Assembly (NCBI RefSeq): GCF_051014685.1
Contig: NW_027479305.1
Span: forward strand, 1-64,000
Source: Ptiloglossa arizonensis
Taxonomy: Eukaryota > Arthropoda > Insecta > Hymenoptera > Colletidae
Direction: 5' to 3'
DNA: 64,000 bases
The notes below the pieces were generated by a model. It made no database searches, was not told where the DNA came from, and saw nothing but the letters and a program-made list of their open reading frames with translations. Below are positions 1-11,795 of the stretch, one piece after another. The first letter of the stretch is position 1, and every line of letters starts with the position of its first letter. The translations under genes and the position numbers were made by a program.

Positions 1-252
1 TCGATTACAACGGTATGCGTACTTCTCCCCTAGTCCGTTCTAGTCATTCGTTTCCAGCATCAGAACTGCGAAAATTTTGAGTTTCTCAAGCGTTTCTTAC
101 CTCCAAACAACAATTTCTCGCGAACGGATTGATCAATCCGCAAAATTTCTGTTGCATCTGAAAGTAGAAACTCGCCCGATTACAAGAGTATGCGCACTTT
201 TCCCCTAGGCCGTTCTAGTTATTCGTTTCGACCATCAGAACTGCGAAAATTT

Positions 253-265
253 TGAGTTTCTCAAG
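253..265 (+). repeat. Junction inverted repeat TTGAG-N3-CTCAA (example)
   Basis: TTGAG, then a 3-base spacer, then CTCAA, spans the junction between consecutive monomers as phased here. The spacer is TTT here and TTC, GTT, CTA, TTA or CTT elsewhere with the arms unchanged. A substantial minority of units break the right arm (CTAAA, CGCAA, CTCAT). A short stem with a 3-base loop is possible. The element is small enough that chance cannot be excluded. Confidence 0.6.
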
Positions 266-1380
266 CGTTTCTTACCTCCAAACTGCAATATCTCGCGAAC
301 GGATTGATCAATCCGCAAAATTTCTGTTGCATCTGAAAGTAGAAACTCGCCCGATTACAACGGTATGTGTAGTTTTCCCTAGGACGTTTCTAGTTATTCG
401 TTTCGAGCATCAGAACTGCGAAAATTTTGAGTTCCTCAAGCGTTTCTTACCTCCAAACTGCCATATCTCGCGAACGGATTGACCAATCCACATAATTTCT
501 GTTGCATCAGAAAGTAGAAACTCGCTCGATTTACAACGGTATGCGTACTTCTCCCCTAGTCCGTTCTAGTCATTCGTTTCCAGCATCAGAACTGCGAAAA
601 TTTTGAGTTTCTCAAGCGTTTCTTACCTCCAAACAACAATTTCTCGCGAACGGATTGATCAATCCGCAAAATTTCTGTTGCATCTGAAAGTAGAAACTCG
701 CCCGATTACAACGGTATGTGTAGTTTTCCCCTAGGCCGTTCTAGTTATTCGTTTCGAGCATCCGAACTGCGAAAATTTTGTGTTTCTCAAGCGTTTCTTA
801 CTTCCAAACTGCCACATCTCGCGAACGGATCGACCAATCCGCAAAATTTCTGTTGCATCTGAAAGTAGAAACTCGCCCGATTACAACGGTATGCGTACTT
901 CTCCCTAGGACGTTCTAGTCATTCGTTTCGAGCATCAGAACTGCGAAAATTTTGAGTTTCGCAAGCGTTTCTTACTTCCAAACTGCCATATCTCGCGAAC
1001 GGTTCGACCAAACCGCAAAATTTCTGTTGCATCTGAAAGTAGATACTCGCCCGATTACATCGGTATGGGTACTTTTCCCTAGGCCGTTCTAGTTATTCGT
1101 TTCGAGCATCAGAACTGCGAAAATTTTGAGTTTCTCAAGCGTTTCTTACCTCCAAACTGCCATATCTCGCGAACGGATTGACCAATCCGCAAAATTTCTG
1201 TTGCATTTGAAAGTAGAAACTCGCCCGATTACAGCGGTATGCGCACTTTTCCCGTAGGCCGTTCTAGTTATTCGTTTCGAGCATCAGAACTGCGTAAATT
1301 TTGAGTTCCTCAAGCGTTTCTTACCTCCAAACTGCCATATCTCGCGAACGGATGACCAATCCGCATAATTTCTGTTGCAT
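264..1380 (+). repeat. Duplicated block, copy 1 (partner 5326-6430)
   Basis: The order of diagnostic monomers here (TATGTGTAG with AGGACG; CACATAA with CATCAGAAAG; AAACAACAATTTC; GTGTTTCTC; GGTTCGACCAAACC; ACAGCGG with CCCGTAGG) is repeated in the same order from about 5326. The offset is 5,062 bp, which is 29 monomers minus the 13 bases lost in the first 3.3 kb. The copies differ by few substitutions, for example GGATTGATC against GGATTGTTC, but by many indels confined to this copy. Confidence 0.85.
300..315 (+). repeat. 16-bp perfect palindrome inside the monomer (example)
   Basis: CGGATTGATCAATCCG equals its own reverse complement. The element occupies monomer positions 37-52 and occurs in most of the roughly 366 units. 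The 7-bp arms CGGATTG and CAATCCG are usually kept, while the central dinucleotide varies (AC most often, AT often, AA or TT rarely). With AT the site is fully palindromic and contains TGATCA. With AC it is a near-palindrome. In a transcript, a 6-bp stem with a GACC or GATC tetraloop could form. Whether a protein binds it is unknown. Confidence 0.85.
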
Positions 1381-1485
1381 CTGAAAGTAGAACTCGCCCG
1401 ATTACAAGAGTATGCGCACTTTTCCCCTAGGCCGTTCTAGTTATTCGTTTCGACCATCAGAACTGCGAAAATTTTGAGTTTCTCA

Positions 1486-4400
1486 AGCGTTTCTTACCTC
1501 CAAACTGCAATATCTCGCGAACGGATTGATCAATCGCAAAATTTCTGTTGCATCTGAAAGTAGAAACTCGCCCGATTACAACGGTATGTGTAGTTTTCCC
1601 CTAGCCGTTCTAGTTATTCGTTTCGAGCATCAGAACTGCGAAAATTTTGAGTTCCTCAAGCGTTTCTTACCTCCAAACTGCCATATCTCGCGAACGGATT
1701 GACCATCCGCATAATTTCTGTTGCATCTGAAAGTAGAAACTCGCTCGATAACAACGGTATGCGTACTTCTCCCCTAGTCTGTTCTAGTCATTCGTTTCGA
1801 GCATCAGAACTGCGAAAATTTTGAGTTTCTCAAGCGTTTCTTACCTCCAAACTGCAATATCTCGCGAACGGATTGATCAATCCGCAAAATTTCTGTTGCA
1901 TCTGAAAGTAGAAACTCGCCCGATTACAAGAGTATGCGCACTTTTCCCCTAGGCGGTTCTAGTTATTCGTTTCGACCATCAGAACTGCGAAAATTTGAGT
2001 TTCTCAAGCGTTTCTTACCTCCAAACTGCAATATCTCGCGAACGGATTGATCAATCCGCAAAATTTCTGTTGCATCTGAAAGTAGAAACTCGCCCGATTA
2101 CAAGAGTATGCGTTCTTCTCCCCTAGGCCGTTCTAGTCATTCGTTTCGAGCATCAGAACTGCGAAAATTTTGAGTTTCTCAAGCGTTTCTTACATCCAAA
2201 CTGCCATATCTCGCGAACGGATTGACCGATCCGCAAAATTTCTGTTGCATCTGAGAGTAGAAACTCGCCCGATTACAACTGTACGCGCACTTCTCCCCTA
2301 GGCCGTTCTAGTTATTCGTTTCGAGCATCAGAACTGCGAAAATTTTGAGTTTCTCAAGCGTTTCTTACCTCCAAACTGCCATATCTCGCGAACGGATTGA
2401 CCAATCCGCATAATTTCTGTTGCATCTGGAAGTAGAAACTCGCCCGATTACAACGGTAGGCGTACTTCTCCCTAGGACGTTCTAGTTATTCGTTTCGAGC
2501 ATCAGAACTGCGAAAATTTTGAGTTTCTAAAGCGTTTCTTATCTCCAAACTGCCATATCTCGCGAACGGATTGATCAATCCGCAAAATTTCTGTTGCATC
2601 TGAAAGTAGAAACTCGCCCGATTACAAGAGTACGCGCACTTCTCCCCTAGGCCGTTCTAGTTATTCGTTTCGAGCATCAGAACTGCGTAAATTTGAGTTC
2701 CTCAAGCGTTTCTTACCTCCAAACTGCATATCTCGCGAACGGATTGACCAATCCGCATAATTTCTGTTGCATCTGAAAGTAGAAACTCGCCCGATTACAA
2801 GAGTATGCGCACTTTTCCCCTAGGCCGTTCTAGTTATTCGTTTCGACCATCAGAACTGCGAAAATTTTGAGTTTCTCAAGCGTTTCTTACCTCCAAACTG
2901 CAATATCTCGCGAACGGATTGATCAATCCGCAAAATTTCTGTTGCATCTGAAAGTAGAAACTCGCCCGATTTACAACGGTATGTGTAGTTTTCCCCTAGG
3001 CCGTTCTAGTTATTCGTTTCGAGCATCAGAACTGCGAAAATTTTGAGTTCCTCAAGCGTTTCTTACCTCCAAACTGCCATATCTCGCGAACGGATTGACC
3101 AATCCGCATAATTTCTGTTGCATCTGAAAGTAGAAACTCGCTCGATAACAACGGTATGCGTACTTCTCCCCTAGTCTGTTCTAGTCATTCGTTTCGAGCA
3201 TCAGAACTGCGAAAATTTTGAGTTTCTCAAGCGTTTCTTACCTCCAAACTGCAATATCTCGCGGATTGATCAATCCGCAAAATTTCTGTTGCATCTGAAA
3301 GTAGAAACTCGCCCGATTACAAGAGTATGCGCACTTTTCCCCTAGGCGGTTCTAGTTATTCGTTTCGACCATCAGAACTGCGAAAATTTTGAGTTTCTCA
3401 AGCGTTTCTTACCTCCAAACTGCAATATCTCGCGAACGGATTGATCAATCCGCAAAATTTCTGTTGCATCTGAAAGTAGAAACTCGCCCGATTACAAGAG
3501 TATGCGTTCTTCTCCCCTAGGCCGTTCTAGTCATTCGTTTCGAGCATCAGAACTGCGAAAATTTTGAGTTTCTCAAGCGTTTCTTACATCCAAACTGCCA
3601 TATCTCGCGAACGGATTGACCGATCCGCAAAATTTCTGTTGCATCTGAGAGTAGAAACTCGCCCGATTACAACTGTACGCGCACTTCTCCCCTAGGCCGT
3701 TCTAGTTATTCGTTTCGAGCATCAGAACTGCGAAAATTTTGAGTTTCTAAAGCGTTTCTTATCTCCAAACTGCCATATCTCGCGAACGGATTGATCAATC
3801 CGCAAAATTTCTGTTGCATCTGAAAGTAGAAACTCGCCCGATTACAAGAGTACGCGCACTTCTCCCCTAGGCCGTTCTAGTTATTCGTTTCGAGCATCAG
3901 AACTGCGTAAATTTTGAGTTCCTCAAGCGTTTCTTACCTCCAAACTGCCATATCTCGCGAACGGATTGACCAATCCGCATAATTTCTGTTGCATCTGAAA
4001 GTAGAAACTCGCCCGATTACAAGAGTATGCGCACTTTTCCCCTAGGCCGTTCTAGTTATTCGTTTCGACCATCAGAACTGCGAAAATTTTGAGTTTCTCA
4101 AGCGTTTCTTACCTCCAAACTGCAATATCTCGCGAACGGATTGATCAATCCGCAAAATTTCTGTTGCATCTGAAAGTAGAAACTCGCCCGATTACAACGG
4201 TATGTGTAGTTTTCCCCTAGGCCGTTCTAGTTATTCGTTTCGAGCATCAGAACTGCGAAAATTTTGAGTTCCTCAAGCGTTTCTTACCTCCAAACTGCCA
4301 TATCTCGCGAACGGATTGACCAATCCGCATAATTTCTGTTGCATCTGAAAGTAGAAACTCGCTCGATAACAACGGTATGCGTACTTCTCCCCTAGTCTGT

Positions 4401-5325
4401 TCTAGTCATTCGTTTCGAGCATCAGAACTGCGAAAATTTTGAGTTTCTCAAGCGTTTCTTACCTCCAAACTGCAATATCTCGCGAACGGATTGATCAATC
4501 CGCAAAATTTCTGTTGCATCTGAAAGTAGAAACTCGCCCGATTACAAGAGTATGCGCACTTTTCCCCTAGGCGGTTCTAGTTATTCGTTTCGACCATCAG
4601 AACTGCGAAAATTTTGAGTTTCTCAAGCGTTTCTTACCTCCAAACTGCAATATCTCGCGAACGGATTGATCAATCCGCAAAATTTCTGTTGCATCTGAAA
4701 GTAGAAACTCGCCCGATTACAAGAGTATGCGTTCTTCTCCCCTAGGCCGTTCTAGTTATTCGTTTCGAGCATCAGAACTGCGAAAATTTTGAGTTTCTCA
4801 AGCGTTTCTTACATCCAAACTGCCATATCTCGCGAACGGATTGACCGATCCGCAAAATTTCTGTTGCATCTGAGAGTAGAAACTCGCCCGATTACAACTG
4901 TACGCGCACTTCTCCCCTAGGCCGTTCTAGTTATTCGTTTCGAGCATCAGAACTGCGAAAATTTTGAGTTTCTCAAGCGTTTCTTACCTCCAAACTGCCA
5001 TATCTCGCGAACGGATTGACCAATCCGCATAATTTCTGTTGCATCTGGAAGTAGAAACTCGCCCGATTACAACGGTAGGCGTACTTCTCCCCTAGGACGT
5101 TCTAGTTATTCGTTTCGAGCATCAGAACTGCGAAAATTTTGAGTTTCTAAAGCGTTTCTTATCTCCAAACTGCCATATCTCGCGAACGGATTGATCAATC
5201 CGCAAAATTTCTGTTGCATCTGAAAGTAGAAACTCGCCCGATTACAAGAGTATGCGCACTTTTCCCCTAGGCCGTTCTAGTTATTCGTTTCGACCATCAG
5301 AACTGCGAAAATTTTGAGTTTCTCA
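1486..5325 (+). repeat. 7/8-monomer higher-order repeat, three copies
   Basis: Three successive units start at about 1486, 2879 and 4101 and contain 8, 7 and 7 monomers. Each opens with a TGCAAT/GATC monomer carrying TATGTGTAG, then CTCGCTCGATAAC with AGTCTG, then two TGCAAT monomers carrying ACAAGAGTATG, then a GACCGATCC monomer with GAGAGTAG and ACTGTACGCG. The second copy lacks the CTGGAAG/GGTAGGCG monomer. The third lacks the CGTAAATTTTG monomer that follows ACAAGAGTACG. The length changes are therefore whole-monomer deletions in register. Confidence 0.88.
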
Positions 5326-6430
5326 AGCGTTTCTTACCTCCAAACTGCAATATCTCGCGAACGGATTGATCAATCCGCAAAATTTCTGTTGCATCTGAAA
5401 GTAGAAACTCGCCCGATTACAACGGTATGTGTAGTTTTCCCCTAGGACGTTCTAGTTATTCGTTTCGAGCATCAGAACTGCGAAAATTTTGAGTTCCTCA
5501 AGCGTTTCTTACCTCCAAACTGCCATATCTCGCGAACGAATTGACCAATCCACATAATTTCTGTTGCATCAGAAAGTAGAAACTCGCTCGATTACAACGG
5601 TATGCGTACTTCTCCCCTAGTCCGTTCTAGTCATTCGTTTCCAGCATCAGAACTGCGAAAATTTTGAGTTTCTCAAGCGTTTCTTACCTCCAAACAACAA
5701 TTTCTCGCGAACGGATTGTTCAATCCGCAAAATTTCTGTTGCATCTGAAAGTAGAAACTCGCCCGATTACAACGGTATGTGTAGTTTTCCCCTAGGCCGT
5801 TCTAGTTATTCGTTTCGAGCATCCGAACTGCGAAAATTTTGTGTTTCTCAAGCGTTTCTTACTTCCAAACTGCCACATCTCGCGAACGGATCGACCAATC
5901 CGCAAAATTTCTGTTGCATCTGAAAGTAGAAACTCGCCCGATTACAACGGTATGCGTACTTCTCCCCTAGGACGTTCTAGTCATTCGTTTCGAGCATCAG
6001 AACTGCGAAAATTTTGAGTTTCGCAAGCGTTTCTTACTTCCAAACTGCCATATCTCGCGAACGGTTCGACCAAACCGCAAAATTTCTGTTGCATCTGAAA
6101 GTAGATACTCGCCCGATTACATCGGTATGGGTACTTTTCCCCTAGGCCGTTCTAGTTATTCGTTTCGAGCATCAGAACTGCGAAAATTTTGAGTTTCTCA
6201 AGCGTTTCTTACCTCCAAACTGCCATATCTCGCGAACGGATTGACCAATCCGCAAAATTTCTGTTGCATTTGAAAGTAGAAACTCGCCCGATTACAGCGG
6301 TATGCGCACTTTTCCCGTAGGCCGTTCTAGTTATTCGTTTCGAGCATCAGAACTGCGTAAATTTTGAGTTCCTCAAGCGTTTCTTACCTCCAAACTGCCA
6401 TATCTCGCGAACGGATTGACCAATCCGCAT
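5326..6430 (+). repeat. Duplicated block, copy 2 (partner 264-1380)
   Basis: This has the same monomer order as 264-1380 but every unit is exactly 175 bp. It therefore acts as an internal control showing that the indels of copy 1 are not inherited from the shared ancestor. Its 3' part is also the start of the first 17-monomer unit of the next block. Confidence 0.85.
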
Positions 6431-8820
6431 AATTTCGGTTGCATCTGAAAGTAGAAACTCGCTCGATTACAACGGTATGCGTACTTCTCCCCTAGTCCGT
6501 TCTAGTCATTCGTTTCGAGCATCAGAACTGCGAAAATTTTGAGTTTCTCAAGCGTTTCTTACCTCCAAACTGCAATATCTCGCGAACGGATTGATCAATC
6601 CGCAAAATTTCTGTTGCATCTGAAAGTAGAAACTCGCCCGATTACAAGAGTATGCGCACTTTTCCCCTAGGCCGTTCTAGTTATTCGTTTCGACCATCAG
6701 AACTGCGAAAATTTTGAGTTTCTCAAGCGTTTCTTACCTCCAAACTGCAATATCTCGCGAACGGATTGATCAATCCGCAAAATTTCTGTTGCATCTGAAA
6801 GTAGAAACTCGCCCGATTACAAGAGTATGCGTTCTTCTCCCCTAGGCCGTTCTAGTCATTCGTTTCGAGCATCAGAACTGCGAAAATTTTGAGTTTCTCA
6901 AGCGTTTCTTACATCCAAACTGCCATATCTCGCGAACGGATTGACCGATCCGCAAAATTTCTGTTGCATCTGAGAGTAGAAACTCGCCCGATTACAACTG
7001 TACGCGCACTTTTCCCCTAGGCCGTTCTAGTTATTCGTTTCGAGCATCAGAACTGCGAAAATTTTGAGTTTCTCAAGCGTTTCTTACCTCCAAACTGCCA
7101 CATCTCGCGAACGGATCGACCAATCCGCAAAATTTCTGTTGCATCTGAAAGTAGAAACTCGCCCGATTACAACGGTATGCGTACTTCTCCCCTAGGACGT
7201 TCTAGTCATTCGTTTCGAGCATCAGAACTGCGAAAATTTTGAGTTTCGCAAGCGTTTCTTACTTCCAAACTGCCATATCTCGCGAACGGTTCGACCAAAC
7301 CGCAAAATTTCTGTTGCATCTGAAAGTAGATACTCGCCCGATTACATCGGTATGGGTACTTTTCCCCTAGGCCGTTCTAGTTATTCGTTTCGAGCATCAG
7401 AACTGCGAAAATTTTGAGTTTCTCAAGCGTTTCTTACCTCCAAACTGCCATATCTCGCGAACGGATTGACCAATCCGCAAAATTTCTGTTGCATTTGAAA
7501 GTAGAAACTCGCCCGATTACAGCGGTATGCGCACTTTTCCCGTAGGCCGTTCTAGTTATTCGTTTCGAGCATCAGAACTGCGTAAATTTTGAGTTTCTCA
7601 AGCGTTTCTTACCTCCAAACTGCCATATCTCGCGAACGGATTGACCAATCCGCAAAATTTCTGTTGCATTTGGAAGTAGAAACTCGCCCGATTACAACGG
7701 TATGCGTACTTCTCCCCTAGGCCGTTCTAGTCATTTGTTTCGAGCATCAGAACTGCGAAAATTTTGAGTTTCTCAAGCGTTTCTTACCTCCAAACTGCCA
7801 CATCTCGCGAACGGATTGACCAATCCGCAAAATTTCTGTTGCATCTGAAAGTAGAGACTCGCCCGATTACAACGGTATGTGTAGTTTTCCCCTAGGCCGT
7901 TCCAGTTATTCGTTTCGAGCATCGGAACAGCGAAAATTTTGAGTTTCTCAAGCGTGTGTTACCTCCAAACTGCTATATCTCGCGAACGGATTGACCAATC
8001 CGCAAAATTTCTGTTGCATTTGATAGCAGAAACTCGCCCGATTACAACGGTATGCGCACTTTTCCCCTGGGCCGTTCTAGTTATTCGTTTCGAGCATCAG
8101 AACTGCGAAAATTTTGAGTTTCTAAAGCGTTTCTTATCTCCAACCAGCCATATCTCGCGAACGGATTGACCAATCCGCAAAATTTCTGTTGCATTTGGAA
8201 GTAGAAACTCGCCCGATTACAACGGTATGCGTACTTCTCCCCTAGGCCGTTCTAGTTATTCGTTTCGAGCATCAGAACTGCGAAAATTTTGAGTTTCGCA
8301 AGCGTTTCTTACTTCCAAACTGCCATATCTCGCGAACGGATCGACCAATCCGCAAAATTTCTGTTGCATCTGAAAGTAGATACTCGCCCGATTACATCGG
8401 TATGGGTACTTTTCCCCTAGGCCGTTCTAGTTATTCGTTTCGAGCATCAGAACTGCGTAAATTTTGAGTTTCTCAAGCGTTTCTTACATCCAAACGTCCA
8501 TATCTCGCGAACGGATTGACCAATCCGCATAATTTCTGTTGCATCTGAAAGTAGAATCTCGCCCGATTACAACGGTATGCGTACTTCTCCGCTAGGACGT
8601 TCTAGTCATTCGTTTCGAGCATCAGAACTGCGAAAATTTTGAGTTTCGCAAGCGTTTCTTACTTCCAAACTGCCATATCTCGCGAACGGTTCGACCAAAC
8701 CGCAAAATTTCTGTTGCATCTGAAAGTAGATACTCGCCCGATTACATCGGTATGGGTACTTTTCCCCTAGGCCGTTCTAGTTATTCGTTTCGAGCATCAG
8801 AACTGCGTAAATTTTGAGTT
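5846..8820 (+). repeat. 17-monomer higher-order unit, copy 1 (2,975 bp)
   Basis: Every diagnostic variant I checked recurs exactly 2,975 bp downstream: CATTTGTTTCGAG near 7733, GCATCGGAACAGCG near 7919, CTCCAACCAGCC near 8131, CATCCAAACGTCC near 8490, GAATCTCG near 8553 and TCCGCTAGG near 8588. The unit has internal redundancy: the monomer at 5851 resembles that at 7076 (offset 1,225, 7 monomers) and the match continues for about three units. Matching to the next copy starts near 5842 and fails near 8806, where CGTAAATTT here becomes CGAAAATTT in the copy. Confidence 0.9.
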
Positions 8821-11795
8821 TCTCAAGCGTTTCTTACTTCCAAACTGCCACATCTCGCGAACGGATCGACCAATCCGCAAAATTTCTGTTGCATCTGAAA
8901 GTAGAAACTCGCCCGATTACAACGGTATGCGTACTTCTCCCCTAGGACGTTCTAGTCATTCGTTTCGAGCATCAGAACTGCGAAAATTTTGAGTTTCGCA
9001 AGCGTTTCTTACTTCCAAACTGCCATATCTCGCGAACGGTTCGACCAAACCGCAAAATTTCTGTTGCATCTGAAAGTAGATACTCGCCCGATTACATCGG
9101 TATGGGTACTTTTCCCCTAGGCCGTTCTAGTTATTCGTTTCGAGCATCAGAACTGCGAAAATTTTGAGTTTCTCAAGCGTTTCTTACCTCCAAACTGCCA
9201 TATCTCGCGAACGGATTGACCAATCCGCAAAATTTCTGTTGCATTTGAAAGTAGAAACTCGCCCGATTACAGCGGTATGCGCACTTTTCCCGTAGGCCGT
9301 TCTAGTTATTCGTTTCGAGCATCAGAACTGCGTAAATTTTGAGTTCCTCAAGCGTTTCTTACCTCCAAACTGCCATATCTCGCGAACGGATTGACCAATC
9401 CGCATAATTTCGGTTGCATCTGAAAGTAGAAACTCGCTCGATTACAACGGTATGCGTACTTCTCCCCTAGTCCGTTCTAGTCATTCGTTTCGAGCATCAG
9501 AACTGCGAAAATTTTGAGTTTCTCAAGCGTTTCTTACCTCCAAACTGCAATATCTCGCGAACGGATTGATCAATCCGCAAAATTTCTGTTGCATCTGAAA
9601 GTAGAAACTCGCCCGATTACAAGAGTATGCGCACTTTTCCCCTAGGCCGTTCTAGTTATTCGTTTCGACCATCAGAACTGCGAAAATTTTGAGTTTCTCA
9701 AGCGTTTCTTACCTCCAAACTGCAATATCTCGCGAACGGATTGATCAATCCGCAAAATTTCTGTTGCATCTGAAAGTAGAAACTCGCCCGATTACAAGAG
9801 TATGCGTTCTTCTCCCCTAGGCCGTTCTAGTCATTCGTTTCGAGCATCAGAACTGCGAAAATTTTGAGTTTCTCAAGCGTTTCTTACATCCAAACTGCCA
9901 TATCTCGCGAACGGATTGACCGATCCGCAAAATTTCTGTTGCATCTGAGAGTAGAAACTCGCCCGATTACAACTGTACGCGCACTTTTCCCCTAGGCCGT
10001 TCTAGTTATTCGTTTCGAGCATCAGAACTGCGAAAATTTTGAGTTTCTCAAGCGTTTCTTACCTCCAAACTGCCACATCTCGCGAACGGATCGACCAATC
10101 CGCAAAATTTCTGTTGCATCTGAAAGTAGAAACTCGCCCGATTACAACGGTATGCGTACTTCTCCCCTAGGACGTTCTAGTCATTCGTTTCGAGCATCAG
10201 AACTGCGAAAATTTTGAGTTTCGCAAGCGTTTCTTACTTCCAAACTGCCATATCTCGCGAACGGTTCGACCAAACCGCAAAATTTCTGTTGCATCTGAAA
10301 GTAGATACTCGCCCGATTACATCGGTATGGGTACTTTTCCCCTAGGCCGTTCTAGTTATTCGTTTCGAGCATCAGAACTGCGAAAATTTTGAGTTTCTCA
10401 AGCGTTTCTTACCTCCAAACTGCCATATCTCGCGAACGGATTGACCAATCCGCAAAATTTCTGTTGCATTTGAAAGTAGAAACTCGCCCGATTACAGCGG
10501 TATGCGCACTTTTCCCGTAGGCCGTTCTAGTTATTCGTTTCGAGCATCAGAACTGCGTAAATTTTGAGTTTCTCAAGCGTTTCTTACCTCCAAACTGCCA
10601 TATCTCGCGAACGGATTGACCAATCCGCAAAATTTCTGTTGCATTTGGAAGTAGAAACTCGCCCGATTACAACGGTATGCGTACTTCTCCCCTAGGCCGT
10701 TCTAGTCATTTGTTTCGAGCATCAGAACTGCGAAAATTTTGAGTTTCTCAAGCGTTTCTTACCTCCAAACTGCCACATCTCGCGAACGGATTGACCAATC
10801 CGCAAAATTTCTGTTGCATCTGAAAGTAGAGACTCGCCCGATTACAACGGTATGTGTAGTTTTCCCCTAGGCCGTTCCAGTTATTCGTTTCGAGCATCGG
10901 AACAGCGAAAATTTTGAGTTTCTCAAGCGTGTGTTACCTCCAAACTGCTATATCTCGCGAACGGATTGACCAATCCGCAAAATTTCTGTTGCATTTGATA
11001 GCAGAAACTCGCCCGATTACAACGGTATGCGCACTTTTCCCCTGGGCCGTTCTAGTTATTCGTTTCGAGCATCAGAACTGCGAAAATTTTGAGTTTCTAA
11101 AGCGTTTCTTATCTCCAACCAGCCATATCTCGCGAACGGATTGACCAATCCGCAAAATTTCTGTTGCATTTGGAAGTAGAAACTCGCCCGATTACAACGG
11201 TATGCGTACTTCTCCCCTAGGCCGTTCTAGTTATTCGTTTCGAGCATCAGAACTGCGAAAATTTTGAGTTTCGCAAGCGTTTCTTACTTCCAAACTGCCA
11301 TATCTCGCGAACGGATCGACCAATCCGCAAAATTTCTGTTGCATCTGAAAGTAGATACTCGCCCGATTACATCGGTATGGGTACTTTTCCCCTAGGCCGT
11401 TCTAGTTATTCGTTTCGAGCATCAGAACTGCGTAAATTTTGAGTTTCTCAAGCGTTTCTTACATCCAAACGTCCATATCTCGCGAACGGATTGACCAATC
11501 CGCATAATTTCTGTTGCATCTGAAAGTAGAATCTCGCCCGATTACAACGGTATGCGTACTTCTCCGCTAGGACGTTCTAGTCATTCGTTTCGAGCATCAG
11601 AACTGCGAAAATTTTGAGTTTCGCAAGCGTTTCTTACTTCCAAACTGCCATATCTCGCGAACGGTTCGACCAAACCGCAAAATTTCTGTTGCATCTGAAA
11701 GTAGATACTCGCCCGATTACATCGGTATGGGTACTTTTCCCCTAGGCCGTTCTAGTTATTCGTTTCGAGCATCAGAACTGCGAAAATTTTGAGTT
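8821..11795 (+). repeat. 17-monomer higher-order unit, copy 2 (2,975 bp)
   Basis: The adjacent tandem copy of the preceding unit. I found no difference at any diagnostic site inside it, so the duplication is recent, recently homogenised, or an assembly duplicate. It ends where the following monomers no longer show the CTTCC/CCACATC/GGATCGACC unit that would begin a third copy. Confidence 0.9.

Larger units (their letters stand above)
1..3300 (+). repeat. Indel-rich stretch of the array
   Basis: Monomer spacing here departs repeatedly from 175 (values 171, 173, 174 and 176). Examples are TTCCCT for TTCCCCT near 376, 905, 1078 and 2470; an extra T in GATTTACAAC near 531 and 2970; a lost T in GGATGACC near 1353; AGAACTCG for AGAAACTCG near 1390; AATTTGAG for AATTTTGAG near 1996 and 2693; GCATATC for GCCATATC near 2727; and a 4-bp loss (AACG) near 3261. 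The net loss is 13 bases before register settles at about 3.3 kb. Paralogous copies at 5.3-6.4 kb lack these changes. Most are single-base losses in short homopolymers, which suggests uncorrected consensus errors. Confidence 0.8.

Noticed and set aside
1000..1015. Pol III B-box-like GGTTCGA in one monomer lineage
   Set aside because: The match to GGTTCGANTCC fails after GGTTCGA, no A box lies at a suitable distance, and it is confined to a derived variant.
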